Made by a program: the position numbers and the translations under genes. A stretch of 64,000 nucleotides of DNA from Anaeromicrobium sediminis (GTDB lineage: Bacteria > Bacillota > Clostridia > Peptostreptococcales > Thermotaleaceae): the NCBI RefSeq assembly GCF_002270055.1, contig NZ_NIBG01000003.1:262817-326816 (forward strand), written 5' to 3'. How positions within the stretch are numbered: the stretch's first letter is position 1; every line of letters begins with the position of its first letter. The notes below the pieces were generated by a model that was given only the letters and a program-made list of their open reading frames with translations, ran no database searches and was not told where the DNA came from. Positions 8,885 to 17,526 of the stretch are shown piece by piece.

Positions 8885-9769
8885 ATGGGCGCCATTTTAA
8901 TAATGATAGCTTTTATTATTATAGGTGTAGTAATAAGCATTATTGTACAATTTTTTCAAAAGAAGAAAATTGTAAAGAAGAATATTAAATATGGAGTGGC
9001 TTTTGCTTTAATATTATTAGTCCTTAATATGGTTTCGATGAATGTATTAGACATGAGGGGAAAGATGATAGGCCTTAGAATCATAATACAATTCTTAGAG
9101 ATAATAGTATTTGTGGCTATGGGGATGCATTATTCTGAGCTTATTAAAATAAGAAGTATGCCCTTCATATGTAAAAAGTTTGATTCACAGAGGGTCTATG
9201 AAGAAAGGATTTTAATTAAAGAAGAAGTAACTGAAGATATTAAAGAAGAAATAGAAGATGAAGACATAATGACAGAAATTACTGAAGAAAAATATGATGA
9301 GAGTAATATAATTGAGGAATCTGTAAATTTGAAAGAGGCATTAAAGTGGGTGATTATATTTGTTATAGGATCAATTATATATTCTACTATTTTATTTAAA
9401 ATTGCACATATAGATTTTGCATATATATTAGATAAGGTAGAATTAGAATCCTCTGAATTAGCCATATATGGACTAATATCAGGAGCTGCCATACAAGAAG
9501 AAATAGTGTTTAGATTAGTTGGTCAAAACTTTTTAATGAAATCTTTTAATATAGAGAGAAAAAATTACTATAAAGTTATAATAGCCATGTCATTTATTTG
9601 GGCATTAGCCCATTTAGGAAATGATATTGTTCCAAGGGGAATTAAGTTTTTTCAAATATTCCCTATGGGTATAGGCTTAGGATGGATGTATGAAAAATTT
9701 GGATTAGAAAGTTGTATATTGAGTCACCTTTTATTTAATATTATAATGATTAGTATAGTTTTTATATAA
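8885..9769 (+). CDS. CPBP family intramembrane metalloprotease
   Basis: A 294-residue membrane protein with the CPBP (Abi, Rce1-like) protease motifs in its last third: QEEIVFR (EExxxR), WALAHLGND (FxxxH-type) and SHLLFN (HxxxN). The first 80 residues are three hydrophobic helices. A very acidic linker (about residues 110-150, full of E and D) separates them from the protease core, which is unusual. The family cleaves prenylated or small membrane peptides and is linked in other bacteria to bacteriocin immunity or sortase-like processing. The GNAT gene follows 15 bp later, so the two are probably co-transcribed. Confidence 0.88.
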   Translation: MGAILIMIAFIIIGVVISIIVQFFQKKKIVKKNIKYGVAFALILLVLNMVSMNVLDMRGKMIGLRIIIQFLEIIVFVAMGMHYSELIKIRSMPFICKKFDSQRVYEERILIKEEVTEDIKEEIEDEDIMTEITEEKYDESNIIEESVNLKEALKWVIIFVIGSIIYSTILFKIAHIDFAYILDKVELESSELAIYGLISGAAIQEEIVFRLVGQNFLMKSFNIERKNYYKVIIAMSFIWALAHLGNDIVPRGIKFFQIFPMGIGLGWMYEKFGLESCILSHLLFNIIMISIVFI

Positions 9770-9784
9770 TTAAGGGAGAAGAGT

Positions 9785-10258
9785 ATGAATATAAAACTTA
9801 TAGAATATGATAAAGAGTATTTAGGATATATAAAGAAATGGGAAGAACAAAAGGAAATATATGAATACCTTACTAATTTAAGACCAAAATACTTAAGAAA
9901 AAATTTTAAAGAGATAAAGGAAGCTACTAGATTTTATATTATTGAATATGAAGAGGTAATAATAGGTGCTACCTGGCTTGAAAGTATAACTAATATGGAT
10001 GCTAAACTTACCATATACATAGGTGAGAAAGAATACAGAAAGAAGGGCATAGGCACTATTGTGGTAGATACCCTAGTAAATATAGCCTTTGAAGAGTTGA
10101 GTCTTAAGAAAGTCTATCTATATGTGAGAGCCCATAATTCTAATGCTATAAATTGTTATAAAAAACTAGGTTTTAAGATTAAAAGACAATTTGAAAGGCA
10201 AAGGTTTAAAAATGGATCAACTCAAGGATCTTATGAAATGGTTAAGTATAAAAAATAA
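9785..10258 (+). CDS. GNAT family N-acetyltransferase
   Basis: A 157-residue GCN5-related acetyltransferase. The acetyl-CoA loop is visible as EKEYRKKGIGTIVVDTL (Q/RxxGxG/A-type) and motif B as NSNAINCYKKLGFKIKRQF. Length and layout are normal. AAGGGAGAAG precedes the start. The acceptor substrate is not predictable; the preceding CPBP protease gene is probably in the same transcript. Confidence 0.88.
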   Translation: MNIKLIEYDKEYLGYIKKWEEQKEIYEYLTNLRPKYLRKNFKEIKEATRFYIIEYEEVIIGATWLESITNMDAKLTIYIGEKEYRKKGIGTIVVDTLVNIAFEELSLKKVYLYVRAHNSNAINCYKKLGFKIKRQFERQRFKNGSTQGSYEMVKYKK

Positions 10259-10289
10259 GCTAATCTCCAGGAGATTAGCTTATTTTTTT
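10255..10289. terminator. bidirectional terminator
   Basis: A 13-bp stem ATAAGCTAATCTC / GAGATTAGCTTAT with a 3-nt loop, then seven T residues on the + strand. It contains the stop codons of both convergent genes. Confidence 0.85.
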
Positions 10290-10904
10290 GTATTCCATAT
10301 AAGAATAGATAGTTGGAATTAGAACTGTTATAGCTATAACTCCTATGAGTATATAAAGACTGGCTACACCAGATAGAAAACTTGTGAATACAAGTATTAA
10401 TCCTCCAATGGCAAAAGTAAAACCACTTAATCTATGAGTTTTTTTCCATACGGTTTCATTAGCTAAAGTCCAAGGTGTTTTTACACCAAAGAAATAATTG
10501 GGCCTAATTTGGCTCATATAATTTCCTATTATCATAAACAATATACCGACGAAAATTTTTATAGTAACTCCCATATTAATATTAAATCCTAGGGAAATTA
10601 AAATTGTACTCCAAGTAAGGAGTAAAAAGAATATTATAGTTGCTGCCATAGTAATATTAAATGCCTTAGCATGTTTAGTGTAGGATTGTCTTTTAGGATC
10701 TATTTTAGGTAAAAATTCTTTTAATAGATACATTCCAAGGGGAAGTAGGGCAAGTACAAAAATGAAAGACTTACTTCCATAAGCATCTATTTCACCATGC
10801 ATATTCCAATGTTTAGGTATAGTATCAGGTAATTGATTATAAACTAAAAGAGTACCAAGAATTGATATGAAAATTAGAAATAGAATTATTTTATTTAGTT
10901 TCAT
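10275..10904 (-). CDS. sdpI: SdpI / DUF1648 family membrane protein
   Basis: A 209-residue membrane protein with the DUF1648 region (YNQLPDTIPKHWNMHGEIDAYGSK) and the SdpI C-terminal part (NYFFGVKTPWTLANETVWKKTHR). In Bacillus, SdpI gives immunity to the SdpC toxin and works with the repressor SdpR. ATG 10904 is chosen because AAAGGA lies 9 nt upstream. The gene overlaps the end of the ArsR-type gene by 14 bp, so translation is likely coupled. No SdpC-like toxin gene is seen here, so it may be an orphan immunity or signalling pair. Confidence 0.85.
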   Translation of the reverse strand: MKLNKIILFLIFISILGTLLVYNQLPDTIPKHWNMHGEIDAYGSKSFIFVLALLPLGMYLLKEFLPKIDPKRQSYTKHAKAFNITMAATIIFFLLLTWSTILISLGFNINMGVTIKIFVGILFMIIGNYMSQIRPNYFFGVKTPWTLANETVWKKTHRLSGFTFAIGGLILVFTSFLSGVASLYILIGVIAITVLIPTIYSYMEYKKIS

Positions 10905-11175
10905 TTTCATCATTCCTTTCTCTAAAATCAAAGAACCATTTAGTGATTTCTTGTAATACGGTAGAATTAAGGGAATAGTAGATATTTTGCCCTTGCTTAT
11001 CACCAAGTATTAAGTCAGCATTTTTTAATGTACTTAAATGGTGACTTATGGATGGTTTACTAATATGAAAATAATCTGCAATTTCTCCTGCCGTCATATC
11101 TTTATCCCTTAGAAGTTCTAGAATTTTTCTTCTTGTAGGATCTGAAAGAGCTTTAAATGTTTTATTCATAGGCAC
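10891..11175 (-). CDS. sdpR: ArsR/SdpR family transcriptional repressor
   Basis: A 94-residue winged-helix regulator: LSDPTRRKILELLRDKDMTAGEIADYFHISKPSISHHLSTLKNADLI. It lacks the paired cysteines of metal-sensing ArsR proteins, as SdpR does. It is the first gene of a two-gene operon with the overlapping SdpI-like gene. A 38-bp perfect palindrome sits just upstream of its start (11188-11225), which suggests autorepression. Confidence 0.9.
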   Translation of the reverse strand: MPMNKTFKALSDPTRRKILELLRDKDMTAGEIADYFHISKPSISHHLSTLKNADLILGDKQGQNIYYSLNSTVLQEITKWFFDFRERNDENETK

Positions 11176-11187
11176 ACTTCCTTTAGA

Positions 11188-11225
11188 TAATTAGATATTT
11201 AGATAATTATCTAAATATCTAATTA
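11188..11225. promoter_or_regulatory. 38-bp perfect palindrome, probable SdpR operator
   Basis: The sequence reads identically on both strands over 38 bp, centred between 11206 and 11207, with core AGATAATTATCT and flanking TTAGATAT/ATATCTAA. The hexamer TTAGAT or its complement recurs about every 10 bp from 11183 to 11229. It starts 12 bp upstream of the sdpR start codon, where an autorepressor would bind. Confidence 0.75.
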
Positions 11226-11298
11226 GATTATAGCATTTATATTCTGTCATTTTTACAGGTAAAGTATGTAATATTTGTTAGAATCTTAGATGTTTTAA

Positions 11299-11350
11299 AG
11301 TTAAAGAGCTTGTGCTCTGTTCACATATAAACAAAGTACAAGCCCTTTTA
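11299..11350 (-). terminator. possible terminator of the DMT transporter gene
   Basis: Imperfect stem AAAGAGCTTGTGCT (11303-11316) / AGTACAAGCCCTTT (11335-11348) with an 18-nt loop. The T run on the minus strand is weak. Confidence 0.45.
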
Positions 11351-11373
11351 TTAGTAGTTTTAATGAAGTTTTT

Positions 11374-12258
11374 TTAATTCTCAGTACTACTATTTTCTGT
11401 TACTTGTATGAACCTGTAAATTCCAAAGATTACTATTAGTCCTCCGCTTATTTGCCATAAAGTTGGTATTTGATTAAATAAAAATATGGCCCAGATAGTG
11501 GCAAAAATAGGTTCACCTAAAATTGCTGTAGACACAAATGATGGTGATAAATACTCTAGAGCCCAATTAAATATACTATGACCTAATATAGTACAACATA
11601 CAGCTAAGCTTATGAAGATTATCCAATCTAGCTTAGGATATGGATAAAGGGGAGTACCAGTTATAAAATCAAATAACAACAGAGTAATAGTACAACTTGT
11701 GTAAACGATGAATGTGTATGCATTTACAGAAAGTTTTTGTCTGGCAATCCTACCTATGAGCATGTAACAAGCTACAGTCAATCCTCCTAATATTGCCAAC
11801 ATATCTCCGTATAATATATTTTTTCCTAAAGAGGAATCACCCATTGAAATAATGGCACTTCCAATTAAAGCAATAAATATACTGGCAAGGGATTTTCTAG
11901 AGACTTTTTCTTTTAATATAAATATACTACCTAAAACTATAAATATGGGATGGGTATTTACTAATACGGTTGAACTGGCTATGGATGTATACTTTATGGA
12001 TTCTAACCAAGTTGCAAAGTGAAGTGCTAAAAAGACTCCACTACATATACACTGAACAAGGGTTTTTCTAGATACATTCTTCAGTTCATGAGTATTCTTA
12101 GCAAGTACATAGGGTAGTAATATAAAAGAAGTAAACCCTAATCTATAGGTGCCAATTATCAAAGCAGGTGCTGAACACATTTTAGTAAGTACAGAACTAA
12201 AGGATACAAATATAACACCAATCAAAATGATAAGTTTAGGGTCGATTTTTTTGTCCAT
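11374..12258 (-). CDS. DMT superfamily (EamA) transporter
   Basis: A 294-residue permease with ten hydrophobic helices arranged as two EamA repeats (first about residues 10-140, second about 150-285). Typical end-of-repeat stretches are IFILKEKVSRKSLASIFIALIGS and IFATIWAIFLFNQIPTLWQISGGLIVIFGI. The family exports amino acids or other small metabolites; the substrate is unknown. AGGAGGAACG precedes the ATG. Confidence 0.88.
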   Translation of the reverse strand: MDKKIDPKLIILIGVIFVSFSSVLTKMCSAPALIIGTYRLGFTSFILLPYVLAKNTHELKNVSRKTLVQCICSGVFLALHFATWLESIKYTSIASSTVLVNTHPIFIVLGSIFILKEKVSRKSLASIFIALIGSAIISMGDSSLGKNILYGDMLAILGGLTVACYMLIGRIARQKLSVNAYTFIVYTSCTITLLLFDFITGTPLYPYPKLDWIIFISLAVCCTILGHSIFNWALEYLSPSFVSTAILGEPIFATIWAIFLFNQIPTLWQISGGLIVIFGIYRFIQVTENSSTEN

Positions 12259-12413
12259 ATTACGTTCCTCCTAATTAAATTCATATAAAGATTATAACAT
12301 TATTTGGAAACATCCTATAGTAGATGCTAAAAATTTTATATTATAAATTTTAAGGAAAAGAATGGATATAGTGATTATAAAGGTTTATAGGTTTTAGACA
12401 ATTAATAACCCGT

Positions 12414-12443
12414 TTGACAAAGATAATTTTAATATGATATATT
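12414..12443 (+). promoter_or_regulatory. promoter of the hydroxyproline operon
   Basis: TTGACA (12414-12419), an 18-nt spacer and TATATT (12438-12443). The -10 box lies inside the left arm of the palindrome at 12438-12469. Confidence 0.65.
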
Positions 12444-12469
12444 CGTTTTAGGATCCTAAAACGAATATA
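12438..12469. promoter_or_regulatory. 32-bp perfect palindromic operator upstream of hypD
   Basis: A perfect 32-bp palindrome centred on GGATCC, with inner arms TCGTTTTAGGATCCTAAAAC. It overlaps the -10 box and the expected transcription start, so bound protein should block transcription. The only regulator encoded in the operon is the GntR-type protein at 15921-16577, which is the natural candidate. Confidence 0.75.
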
Positions 12470-12499
12470 GGATACAAAATTACAAGGAGGGATTATAAT

Positions 12500-14890
12500 A
12501 TGAGTAAGAAAAACAAAGGGTGCTTAGAACGAATTGAAAGACTTAAATCAAAGCTTCTAGAGGTTAGACCAGAGATGGATTTGGAAAATGCCAGAATTTT
12601 AACTGAGAGTTTTATGGAGACAGAAGGACTTCCACATGTTCTTAGGAAAGCTAAGGCCTTTCATAAACAGTGTAGTGAAAAGACCATTAATATTTGGGAA
12701 GATGAACTAATCGTAGGTTGTTCTGGTAGTAAAAAACGTGGAGGTATTCTATGTGCAGATACTTGCTGGTCTGTACTTGATGCTGAACTGGATACTATAA
12801 GTAACAGAAAATATGATCCTTTTTATCTTCGTGATGAAGATAGAGCTATTTTTCAAGAGGTAATTAAACCTTACTGGAAAGGCAGATCAAACTATGAAAA
12901 GTGGCTAGCTCAGGTTCCTGAAGAAACTAAAGAGCTTACAGATAACGGAATTCTTTATATTAACAGAAAGGCTGTTAGAGGTTTTGGTGAAACTACTGCA
13001 GGATATGAATGGCTTCTTAATGTTGGAATTTCTGGTATTGTAAAAGAAATCGAAAAAAGTAGAGCAAAACTTGATATTACTGTTCCAGGTGATTACCAAA
13101 AGGATTATTATTTAAAATCCCAATTAATTGCTGCTGATGGTATTAAGATTTTGATTGAGAGGCATGCTGAATTAGCTCGTAAATATGCCAATGAGACGGA
13201 TGATTTAATTAGAAAAGAAGAACTTAATCAGATTGCTTCCATTTGTGATTCTATTTCATGGAATCCTGTAAGAAGTTTTAGAGAAGCCCTTCAACTTTTT
13301 TATTTCTATCAAACATGCATTTTCATGGAGCAAAATGCTGCCAGCTATAACCCAGGCAGAATGGATCAATATTTATGGAAATATTATGAAAATGATTTAG
13401 AAAAGGGAATTATAACTGTCGATGAAGCTCAGGAACTTTTGGATTGCCTTTGGATTAAGTTTAGTGAACCATGTTTATTCCAAGATGAAGTTACTGCTGA
13501 ATTTGCAGCTGGATATCCAATGTTTCAAAATGTTTGTGTTGGTGGAGTAGATGATTGTGGAAGAGACGCTGTAAATGATTTATCTTATATGATTTTACAA
13601 GCTACTATGGATGTAAAGTTATATCAACCTTCCTTATCCGTTAGATATAGCGTAGCTAAGAACCCTAATTCATTTTTAAAAAAGGTAGTGGATCTTATGA
13701 GTTTGGGTACTGGATTCCCAGCTTTTCATAATGATGATATTGGTATAAGAATGCTTATGAACAAGGGAATTCCTTTAAAGGAAGCTTTTAACTGGAATCC
13801 TTGTGGATGCGTTGAAACAAATCTTGAAGGCAGAACTAAACAATATACGGCCCTTGCAGATATTAATTTAGGAAGCATGGTGGAATTTGCTCTTCTAAAT
13901 GGAAAGATGAGAAAAAATAATAAAGTTATTTCTGTTAGGTCGGGTGACCCTCTTGAATTTCATACTTATGGAAAGTTTTTAGAAGCAGTTAAGGACCAAA
14001 TTAGATATTCTGTTAGAGCTTGCGTAATGGGAAGCCACGTAATAGATGAGATTTGTATGGATAGAACTTGTCCTGCTTTATCTCTTACTTTTAAAGAGTG
14101 TATTGAAAGTGCTAAAGATTATGCTTGGGGTGGTGCTAAATACAATGTGGGCAATGGTATTATTCTTATTGGTGTTGCTGATTTGATTAATAGTTTGGCT
14201 ACTGTTCGCCACATTATATATAATGAAAAAAGTACTTCCATGAGTGAACTGCTTAAAGCTTTAGAAAATAATTTTGAAGGCTATGATATTCTTCATAAAA
14301 TGTGTATGGATGCTCCTAAGTATGGAAATGATGATCCTCTAGTAGATGATATTGCAGGAGAAATATATACTTTTATTGCTGATGAAATAGAGAGTTACAA
14401 TAGTAAGTTTGGTAAAATGTCTCCAGGTATTTTACCGGTTTCAGGTAATACACCTTTTGGTTTAGAGGTTGGGGCATTACCTTCTGGCAGAAAGGCCTGG
14501 ACTCCTTTAGCAGATGGTGTTAGTCCTTCTGGGGGTTCTGATATGAATGGGCCTACTGCCGTTCTTAAGTCTGTTGCCAATATTCCTCATGATAGATTTA
14601 CTCAAGGAACTTTACTTAACATGAAGGTTGAACCTTCCATGATATCTAATGAAGGGGGCAAAATTCAAATGATGTCCCTACTTAAGAGTATGTGCACACT
14701 TGGTGTGTATCATGTTCAGTTCAATGTAATCGACCAAGAAAAGCTTATTAAGGCTCAAAAGGATCCTGAAAAATACAAAGGACTTTTAGTTAGAGTTGCT
14801 GGTTATACTGCATATTTCACGGAATTAGGCAAAGATATTCAAGATGAAATAATAGGTAGAACTGTTCAAACTGGCATTTCTGTGGGGTGA
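12500..14890 (+). CDS. hypD: trans-4-hydroxy-L-proline dehydratase (glycyl radical enzyme)
   Basis: A 796-residue glycyl radical enzyme that removes water from trans-4-hydroxy-L-proline to give 1-pyrroline-5-carboxylate. The thiyl-radical cysteine and partner glutamate are Cys437 and Glu439 in NPCGCVETNLEG, and the radical glycine is Gly768 in RVAGYTAYF. These are three residues later than the positions known for the Clostridioides difficile enzyme. The following activating enzyme, GntR regulator and proC make the assignment firm, since proC would reduce the product to proline. AAGGAGGG precedes the ATG. Codons such as ATT, CTT and GCT are much more common than in neighbouring genes, hinting at acquisition by transfer. 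Confidence 0.92.
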   Translation: MSKKNKGCLERIERLKSKLLEVRPEMDLENARILTESFMETEGLPHVLRKAKAFHKQCSEKTINIWEDELIVGCSGSKKRGGILCADTCWSVLDAELDTISNRKYDPFYLRDEDRAIFQEVIKPYWKGRSNYEKWLAQVPEETKELTDNGILYINRKAVRGFGETTAGYEWLLNVGISGIVKEIEKSRAKLDITVPGDYQKDYYLKSQLIAADGIKILIERHAELARKYANETDDLIRKEELNQIASICDSISWNPVRSFREALQLFYFYQTCIFMEQNAASYNPGRMDQYLWKYYENDLEKGIITVDEAQELLDCLWIKFSEPCLFQDEVTAEFAAGYPMFQNVCVGGVDDCGRDAVNDLSYMILQATMDVKLYQPSLSVRYSVAKNPNSFLKKVVDLMSLGTGFPAFHNDDIGIRMLMNKGIPLKEAFNWNPCGCVETNLEGRTKQYTALADINLGSMVEFALLNGKMRKNNKVISVRSGDPLEFHTYGKFLEAVKDQIRYSVRACVMGSHVIDEICMDRTCPALSLTFKECIESAKDYAWGGAKYNVGNGIILIGVADLINSLATVRHIIYNEKSTSMSELLKALENNFEGYDILHKMCMDAPKYGNDDPLVDDIAGEIYTFIADEIESYNSKFGKMSPGILPVSGNTPFGLEVGALPSGRKAWTPLADGVSPSGGSDMNGPTAVLKSVANIPHDRFTQGTLLNMKVEPSMISNEGGKIQMMSLLKSMCTLGVYHVQFNVIDQEKLIKAQKDPEKYKGLLVRVAGYTAYFTELGKDIQDEIIGRTVQTGISVG

Positions 14891-14894
14891 TACT

Positions 14895-15866
14895 TTGATA
14901 GAAAAACCAAATAGAAAGGGATCTATTCTTAGAATTGAAAGGGCTTCTATCCATGATGGAGATGGTATTAGAACTGTGGTATATTTCAAGGGGTGTCCTT
15001 TGAAATGTAAATGGTGTTCTACCCCAGAATCTCAAAAAACTTATGAAGAACTGGCCTATATGGAGAAAAAATGTACTAGATGTGAAAGATGTGTGAGCCA
15101 TTGTCCTGAAAATGCATTGTCCTTATCTAGTGAAGATGGAAAAATTCATATTGATAGATCAAAGTGTACTAGGTGTTTTAAATGTATTGATACATGTCCC
15201 TTTGGCGCACTAAGAAAGTATGGTATTAGTATGTCTGTAGATGAGGTAGTAAATGAAATAAGTAAGGACGAACTTTTTTACTTTCATTCAAAGGGTGGAG
15301 TTACTATTAGTGGCGGTGAGTGTCTAATGCAGATGGAATTTTTAAGGGATATTCTTCAAGGATGTAAAATGAATGGAATTAATACGGCTATTGAAACAAG
15401 TCTCCTTGCTAAATATGAAGATATAGAAATGGTACTTCCATTTATTGATACGTTTTTTGTTGATATAAAACATATGGACTCTCATTGTCACAAAGTATTA
15501 ACGGGTGTGAAAAATCACATGATTTTAGATAATATTGTTAAACTTGATGAGTCAAAGTTTAATTTTGATATTCGAGTAAGGATTCCTATTATTCCTGGTT
15601 TGAATGATTCTGAGGCTAATTTATTAGCCACTCTGGAGTTTTGTAGTAATAGAAATAAGATTAGCTCCATAGAACTCTTACCCTATCACAGATATGGCAT
15701 TGATACTTATAATTCACTTGATATTGAATATGAACTTAAGAAATTAAGTACTCCATCAAATGATCACATTATAAGAATGGATTCCCTTTTAAAAGAAAGA
15801 AAATCCAACTTGGAAATACGAGCAAATGTAGGGGTTTCAGGTAGTTCAACTAATTTGACTATTTAA
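14895..15866 (+). CDS. hypE: glycyl-radical enzyme activating enzyme (radical SAM)
   Basis: A 323-residue radical SAM activase that would place the glycyl radical on the dehydratase just upstream. It has the CxxxCxxC cluster motif at Cys34/38/41 (GCPLKCKWC) and two ferredoxin-like 4Fe-4S motifs (CTRCERCVSHCP and CTRCFKCIDTCP), as usual for this class. It starts with TTG at 14895, 4 bp after the hypD stop; GGGGTGA overlaps the hypD end and acts as ribosome site, and no nearby in-frame ATG would keep the SAM motif region intact. Confidence 0.92.
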   Translation: MIEKPNRKGSILRIERASIHDGDGIRTVVYFKGCPLKCKWCSTPESQKTYEELAYMEKKCTRCERCVSHCPENALSLSSEDGKIHIDRSKCTRCFKCIDTCPFGALRKYGISMSVDEVVNEISKDELFYFHSKGGVTISGGECLMQMEFLRDILQGCKMNGINTAIETSLLAKYEDIEMVLPFIDTFFVDIKHMDSHCHKVLTGVKNHMILDNIVKLDESKFNFDIRVRIPIIPGLNDSEANLLATLEFCSNRNKISSIELLPYHRYGIDTYNSLDIEYELKKLSTPSNDHIIRMDSLLKERKSNLEIRANVGVSGSSTNLTI

Positions 15867-15920
15867 TTTCCAAATGATATTATCTAAATATTATTTAGTA
15901 TCAAATTTTGAGGTGATTAA

Positions 15921-16577
15921 ATGAAAGATGAACAATCGAATCAATCCCTAATGGATTTAGCTTATATAGATATCAAGAATAAAATTCTTAACTTAACTTA
16001 TCCACCAGGTACAGCTTTAACAGAATCAGGCTTAGCTAAAGAACTGAAAAGTAGCAGAATGCCAATTAGAATGGCCATTCGAAGACTTGAAAACGAAGGA
16101 CTATTAATTGCAGGTTATAGAAAGAAGATAAGAGTTAAGGAAGTTACTCGTAAAGATGTTTTAGAGATATATCAACTTAGAAGTCTTCTTGAAAAAAATG
16201 CTCTTAAGATGATATTTGATTCTGATAAGACTTGGGAATATTCACATCGTCTTGAAGGGAAAGTTGTGAATATGAGAGCTGCTCAGAACGATCTATATGA
16301 TTGGGAAGTTGCTGATACAGAAATGCATAAAGAGCTTGTGAGTATTTTTCAAAATGATAGAATTAATAGAATCTATGAAAATAATCAAAATGAATTGATT
16401 CGTATTGGTCTAATATCTGGTAAAAGTAGCGCTCATATTAAAGAAGTTAATGCTCGCTTAGTTGAGTTCATTGAATCTATTCGTAATAAAAAATTTGAAT
16501 TGGCTATGAGTATACTTAAGGAAGATCATTTAGATGCGGGCCTTGAAATGGCCCTTGATAAAATTACTCTCGAATAG
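15921..16577 (+). CDS. GntR family (FCD) transcriptional regulator
   Basis: A 218-residue regulator with an N-terminal winged helix (AYIDIKNKILNLTYPPGTAL, then SGLAKELKSSRMPIRMAIRRLENEGLL) and a C-terminal all-helical FCD ligand domain (EIYQLRSLLEKNAL, then HKELVSIF). FCD-type GntR proteins usually bind a carboxylic or amino acid. Placed third in the hydroxyproline operon, it probably senses hydroxyproline or proline and binds the palindrome upstream of hypD. That target is inference. AGGTGATTAA precedes the start. Confidence 0.88.
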   Translation: MKDEQSNQSLMDLAYIDIKNKILNLTYPPGTALTESGLAKELKSSRMPIRMAIRRLENEGLLIAGYRKKIRVKEVTRKDVLEIYQLRSLLEKNALKMIFDSDKTWEYSHRLEGKVVNMRAAQNDLYDWEVADTEMHKELVSIFQNDRINRIYENNQNELIRIGLISGKSSAHIKEVNARLVEFIESIRNKKFELAMSILKEDHLDAGLEMALDKITLE

Positions 16578-16630
16578 CTAAACTAATTTTGCTCTTATTT
16601 CTTTAATGGAAAAGAATTAGGAGGGTTACC

Positions 16631-17437
16631 ATGTACAAAATAGGATTTATTGGTTGCGGAAATATGGGAAAGGCAATGATTGGTGGAATAATTAATTCAA
16701 GAATATATAAGGCTGACGAGATAATAGCTTTAGATTTAAATGAATGCCTTTTATCTGAAGTGAAAGGTGTGTTTGGAATAAATACTACTAGAGATACTCT
16801 TTACTTAGCTGAGAATTCTAGAATTATTATTCTATCTGTTAAACCTAATATTTATAATATTATTCTAAATGAAATAAAGGATAAAATTTCTCATGATACT
16901 ATTGTTATTAGTATAGCTCCAGGTATATCAATCAAGTCTATTGAGGATGTTATAGGTTCTGATAAAAAAGTTATTAGAACAATGCCTAATACTCCTGCTC
17001 TAGTCAATGAAGGTATGTCTGCCATATGTATTAGCAATAAGGTTTCTGAAGTTGAAAAAGAAGAAGTACTTAAAATCTATTCTAGCTTTGGGATTGCTGA
17101 GATTGTAAGTGAGAAACTAATGGATTGTGTTGTTGGAGTTAGTGGATCCTCTCCTGCATATGTATATATGTTCATTGAAGCTATGGCTGATGTAGCGGTT
17201 CTGGCAGGTATGCCTAGAGATAAGGCATATAAATTTGCCGCCCAATCCATAATGGGATCAGCTAAGATGGTTCTTGATACGGGAATTCATCCTGCAGCAC
17301 TTAAGGATATGGTTTGCTCGCCAGGAGGAACGACCATTGAAGCAGCGGCAGTTCTTGAAGAAATGGGCTTTAGATCTTCTGTAATTTCTGCTATGAAGTC
17401 CTGTATAAAAAAATCAAGTAAACTTACGAGTAAATGA
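16631..17437 (+). CDS. proC: pyrroline-5-carboxylate reductase
   Basis: A 268-residue NAD(P)H enzyme reducing 1-pyrroline-5-carboxylate to L-proline. It has the Rossmann motif GFIGCGNMGKAMIGG, RTMPNTPALVNEGMSAI and the C-terminal signature KDMVCSPGGTTIEA. As last gene of the operon it completes hydroxyproline to proline; the proline could then enter Stickland-type reduction. TTAGGAGGG precedes the ATG. It shares the ATT/CTT-rich codon use of hypD and hypE. Confidence 0.94.
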   Translation: MYKIGFIGCGNMGKAMIGGIINSRIYKADEIIALDLNECLLSEVKGVFGINTTRDTLYLAENSRIIILSVKPNIYNIILNEIKDKISHDTIVISIAPGISIKSIEDVIGSDKKVIRTMPNTPALVNEGMSAICISNKVSEVEKEEVLKIYSSFGIAEIVSEKLMDCVVGVSGSSPAYVYMFIEAMADVAVLAGMPRDKAYKFAAQSIMGSAKMVLDTGIHPAALKDMVCSPGGTTIEAAAVLEEMGFRSSVISAMKSCIKKSSKLTSK

Positions 17438-17491
17438 AGAATGAATTTTCAACTTCTCACATGTGTTTCTAATATAAATTAAAATATATTA

Positions 17492-17526
17492 TAAAAGGGC
17501 TGCTATTAAAAATAGCCGCCCTTTTC
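17492..17526. terminator. bidirectional terminator
   Basis: Stem AAAGGGC-T-GCTAT / ATAGC-C-GCCCTTT with flanking A and T runs, between convergent proC and the M16 protease gene. Confidence 0.85.
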
